Shown here piece after piece: positions 60,313 through 64,000 of a stretch of 64,000 nucleotides of DNA (positions are counted from its first letter, which is position 1; each line of letters begins with the position of its first letter). The DNA is from Kosakonia oryzendophytica. Its GTDB lineage: Bacteria; Pseudomonadota; Gammaproteobacteria; Enterobacterales; Enterobacteriaceae. The notes beneath the pieces were generated by a model. That model was not told the origin of the DNA. It was given only the letters and a program-made list of their open reading frames with translations, and ran no database searches. Where the stretch lies: assembly GCF_900094925.1 (NCBI RefSeq), contig NZ_FMAY01000015.1, positions 39,890 through 103,889 on the forward strand, written 5' to 3'. The translations under genes and the position numbers were made by a program.

Positions 60313-60939
60313 TCATTTTCGCCCGGTCGCTACAATGTACACTTCGCGAGAACGCGCACGCGAAGAGTCCGGTTTACGCACTTTCACTTTCGTAAACAGG
60401 GAGCGAATTTCCGTCAGGTACTCATCGAAACCTTCGCCCTGAAACACCTTCACTAAAAAACTACCGCCAGGCGCCAACACGTCGCGGCACATTTCCAGCG
60501 CCAGCTCTACCAGGTACATAGAGCGGGGAATATCTACTGCCGGCGTTCCACTCATGTTCGGCGCCATGTCTGACATGACAACCTGCACTTTACTGTCACC
60601 TACGCGATCCAGTAACGCTTTCAGGACTAATTCATCACGAAAATCGCCCTGAAGGAAGTCCACACCGACGATTGGATCCATCGGTAAAAGATCGCAAGCG
60701 ATAATACGACCGTTGCCCCCGATTTGGGTGACCGCATACTGCGACCATCCACCGGGTGCCGCACCAAGGTCAACAATCGTCATCCCCGGTTTAAAAAGTT
60801 TGTCACTTTGCTGTATTTCATCAAGTTTAAACCAGGCACGGGAACGCAACCCTTTTTTCTGCGCCTGTTGAACATATTTATCGCTAAAGTGTTCCTGAAG
60901 CCAGCGGCTCGAGCTGGCAGAACGCTTTTTACCTGTCAT
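60313..60939 (-). CDS. rlmE: RlmE (FtsJ/RrmJ), 23S rRNA U2552 2'-O-methyltransferase
   Basis: The 208-residue heat-shock protein methylates U2552 in the A loop of 23S rRNA. The catalytic residues known in E. coli (Lys38, Asp83, Asp124 and Lys164) are all at the expected positions. The SAM site is [15 protein letters not shown]. It is upstream of ftsH on the same strand with about 100 bp between, and divergent from yhbY. Confidence 0.97.
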   Translation of the reverse strand: MTGKKRSASSSRWLQEHFSDKYVQQAQKKGLRSRAWFKLDEIQQSDKLFKPGMTIVDLGAAPGGWSQYAVTQIGGNGRIIACDLLPMDPIVGVDFLQGDFRDELVLKALLDRVGDSKVQVVMSDMAPNMSGTPAVDIPRSMYLVELALEMCRDVLAPGGSFLVKVFQGEGFDEYLTEIRSLFTKVKVRKPDSSRARSREVYIVATGRK

Positions 60940-61057
60940 TTAACTTTCCATCCGGGTTCATCGTCGACATCGATAAATTTCGACGTGCAATTTGGCGATA
61001 CAGTGGAGATGGCGGTAGAATGAACCGTTTTCAATCCCAACGTAAGCAAAATATACG

Positions 61058-61351
61058 ATGAATCTGAGTACTAAACAAAAACAGCACCTGAAAGGTCTGG
61101 CACATCCGCTCAAGCCTGTAGTTATGCTTGGCAATAATGGTTTGACCGAAGGGGTACTGGCCGAGATTGAACAAGCGTTAGAGCACCATGAACTTATCAA
61201 GGTGAAGATCGCCTCTGAAGACAGAGAAACTAAGACCTTGATTGTGGAAGCTATCGTTCGCGAAACCGGCGCCTGCAACGTACAGGTCATCGGTAAAACG
61301 CTGGTGCTTTATCGCCCAACCGCGGAGCGTAAAATCGCGCTGCCACGCTAA
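61058..61351 (+). CDS. yhbY: YhbY, CRM-domain RNA-binding protein
   Basis: The 97-residue protein is a single CRM domain, with the loop LKPVVMLGNNGLTEGV corresponding to the GxxG RNA-binding motif. E. coli YhbY associates with pre-50S particles. The ATG at 61058 gives the E. coli start MNLSTKQKQHLKGLAHPL. It is divergent from rlmE and followed by a strong terminator 90 bases downstream. Confidence 0.95.
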   Translation: MNLSTKQKQHLKGLAHPLKPVVMLGNNGLTEGVLAEIEQALEHHELIKVKIASEDRETKTLIVEAIVRETGACNVQVIGKTLVLYRPTAERKIALPR

Positions 61352-61438
61352 GAATATCCTGAATTGAACACAAGATCTGTGTAAAACGAGGGGTTTCCGC
61401 CAGCAGAGGTGCAAAATGCCACGCTCCAGGTGTTGTTG

Positions 61439-61466
61439 AAAGGCCGCAATGCGGCCTTTTTCTTTT
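61439..61466 (+). terminator. yhbY terminator
   Basis: AAGGCCGC and GCGGCCTT pair around AAT, followed by TTTCTTTTC. It lies 88 bases after yhbY, with the convergent greA stop about 40 bp beyond. Confidence 0.88.
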
Positions 61467-61503
61467 CTTTACAATACGTCAACAATTACTGCAAATGCAG
61501 CAA

Positions 61504-61980
61504 TCAGAGATATTCTACTTTGACGATTTCGTATTCGACTTCGCCACCAGGCGTACGGATCACAACCACATCATCCTGCTCTTTGCCCACAAGGCCGCGA
61601 GCAATCGGCGAGTTAACGGAAATGAGATTCTGTTTAAAATCAGCTTCATCATCGCCAACAATGCGGTAAGTTTGCTCTTCGTCGTTATCCAGGTTCAGGA
61701 CTGTGACGGTCGAACCAAAAATCACGCGTCCACTCTTCGGCATCTTCGAAATATCGATAACCTGCGCATTAGACAATTTCGCTTCGATATCTTTGATACG
61801 GCCTTCGCAAAAACCTTGCTGTTCGCGCGCCGCATGATATTCCGCGTTCTCTTTCAGGTCGCCATGTTCGCGGGCTTCCGCGATAGCGGCGATAATTTCA
61901 GGGCGACGAACGGATTTCAGAAATTCCAGTTCTTCGCGCAATTTTTCAGCACCACGTAAGGTCATCGGAATAGCTTGCAT
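61504..61980 (-). CDS. greA: GreA, transcript cleavage factor
   Basis: The 158-residue protein has an N-terminal coiled coil (about residues 1-75) and a globular C-terminal domain that binds RNA polymerase. The catalytic acidic residues at the coil tip, Asp41 and Glu44, are present in GDLKENAEY. GreA rescues backtracked polymerase by stimulating cleavage in the active site. AAGAGGTATAAC precedes the ATG at 61980. It is preceded by a terminator in the leader (GraL region). Confidence 0.97.
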   Translation of the reverse strand: MQAIPMTLRGAEKLREELEFLKSVRRPEIIAAIAEAREHGDLKENAEYHAAREQQGFCEGRIKDIEAKLSNAQVIDISKMPKSGRVIFGSTVTVLNLDNDEEQTYRIVGDDEADFKQNLISVNSPIARGLVGKEQDDVVVIRTPGGEVEYEIVKVEYL

Positions 61981-62076
61981 TTGTTATACCTCTTGAACAT
62001 TCCTGTAAGGAGCAGGTTGTCCTGCCCCGGCAGCTCTCTATCCACCCGATTACAGGCGTATACCGCCGGGCAGAAG

Positions 62077-62114
62077 CAAAAGAAAACTGACCCGGGGACA
62101 AAGCCCCAGGTCAG
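62077..62114 (-). terminator. Leader terminator of greA (GraL sRNA region)
   Basis: On the minus strand CTGACC...GGTCAG pairs as a stem (62087-62114, with inner GGGG/CCCC pairs), followed by TTTTCTTTT. It is about 107-135 bases before the greA ATG. In E. coli the same arrangement generates the GraL sRNA array when transcription ends early. Confidence 0.78.
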
Positions 62115-62128
62115 CAGCAATTTTTCAA

Positions 62129-62155
62129 TTTGATACGTATTTTACCCGGAAGTTC
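62129..62155 (-). promoter_or_regulatory. Probable sigma-E promoter of greA
   Basis: On the minus strand GAACTT (62150-62155) and TCAAA (62129-62133) are separated by 16 bp, matching the sigma-E consensus GAACTT-N16-TCAAA. E. coli greA has a sigma-E promoter in this region. A TAAAAT just inside might serve a sigma-70 form. Confidence 0.7.
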
Positions 62156-62232
62156 ACTATGGGTCATCGTTTACTTTCCGGGTCGATGCGCCGTAGTATG
62201 ACGGCTTGTTTCCAGGTTCTTAGCGCGAGATT

Positions 62233-63666
<1,434 letters not shown>

Positions 63667-63673
63667 TAAAAGA

Positions 63674-63722
63674 CCACCTTCTTAGAAGGTGGCTTTTGAG
63701 AATGCCCCCTGTAAGGGGGGCT
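63674..63722. repeat. Two hairpins between dacB and the transposase (probable IS end)
   Basis: CCACCTTC and GAAGGTGG pair around TTA (63676-63695), and GCCCCC and GGGGGC pair around TGTAA (63703-63721). IS200/IS605 elements have subterminal hairpins recognised by TnpA instead of inverted repeats, so these may be the right end. The first hairpin could also terminate dacB. The exact IS boundary cannot be seen. Confidence 0.5.
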
Positions 63723-63740
63723 ATTGTCACTTTCCGCTTA

Positions 63741-64000
63741 CTACTCTAGCAATTCCATTTGCTGTTCATGTATTTGTTCCGTTTTCTCCTGATGCCTCAC
63801 ATATCGTCTGATAATTTCCTCGTTCACACCGACAGAATCTACAAAGTAGCCACGTGACCAAAAGTGGTTGCCCCATAGCTTCTTTCTTATGTGTGGGAAA
63901 CGATTGTAGAGTCTGATTGCGCTGCGACCTTTCAGATGCCCCATTAGAGTTGATATCGAGATTTTCGGCGGGACTATTACGACCAGATGTACATGATCTG
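63741..64000 (-). mobile_element. tnpA: IS200/IS605-family transposase TnpA, C-terminal part
   Basis: The reading frame on the minus strand is open from the window edge (64000) to TAG at 63741-63743, about 85 codons. It shows the HUH core DHVHLVVIVPPKIS, then MGHLKGRSA, NHFWSRGYFVDSVG, and a helix with the likely catalytic tyrosine in RRYVRHQ. This is the Y1 single-strand transposase of IS200-type elements. The N-terminal half lies beyond the window, so integrity cannot be judged. The internal ATG at 63944 is not the true start. Confidence 0.9.

Overview
This window is chromosomal backbone of an enteric bacterium (order Enterobacterales, most likely family Enterobacteriaceae). Nearly every protein is colinear with, and from memory closely similar to, the Escherichia coli segment running from ygjP to dacB. 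A few gene-content differences (an Lrp-type regulator with a YitT-type membrane protein in place of ygjQ, no tdc, aga or yra-fimbria clusters, and an AraC/NTF2-like pair beside rnpB) point to a genus other than Escherichia, for example Kosakonia or Enterobacter. That genus guess is inference and was not tested.

Layout. 1-6430: start of rlmG, ygjP, Lrp regulator plus YitT protein, ygjR, the PRE (yybP-ykoY) riboswitch with alx, sstT, ygjV. 6450-12200: hexuronate catabolism (uxaCA, divergent exuT, repressor exuR). 12340-19180: the yqjA-mzrA-yqjCDEK-yqjF-yqjG-yhaH-yhaJ-yhaK-yhaL envelope and stress block. 19250-20470: a divergent AraC regulator and NTF2-like protein. 20520-27350: RNase P RNA (rnpB) and the galactarate/glucarate genes garPLRK with divergent garD. 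27370-32000: rsmI, lpoA-yraN-diaA-dolP. 32016-39460: yraQ, yraR, yhbO, yhbP, yhbQ, yhbS, and the O2-independent ubiquinone genes ubiT and ubiUV, then yhbW. 39506-53350 (almost all minus strand): mtr, deaD, yrbN, nlpI, pnp, rpsO, truB, rbfA, infB, nusA, rimP, metY, i.e. the translation, transcription and RNA-decay superoperon. 53480-64000: argG with ArgR boxes, leuU, secG, glmM, folP, ftsH, rlmE, yhbY, greA, dacB and, at the edge, a partial IS200-type transposase.

The hexuronate and hexarate modules both funnel pectin-derived sugar acids toward central metabolism and both have CRP-like sites in their divergent control regions. The right half is housekeeping: the metY-to-pnp genes couple translation initiation, transcription elongation, ribosome maturation and RNA turnover, and the secG-to-ftsH genes serve protein export, cell-wall precursor, folate and membrane proteolysis functions.

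I found no CRISPR array, prophage, toxin-antitoxin pair, defence island or biosynthetic cluster, and no clear sign of an undescribed multi-gene system. The observations most worth a second look are non-coding: a 20-nt near copy of the leuU tRNA 3' end in the metY leader, twin palindromes between ubiT and ubiU, a stacked-hairpin exuT leader, repeats in the garP-garD control region, and the unexplained AraC/NTF2-like pair.
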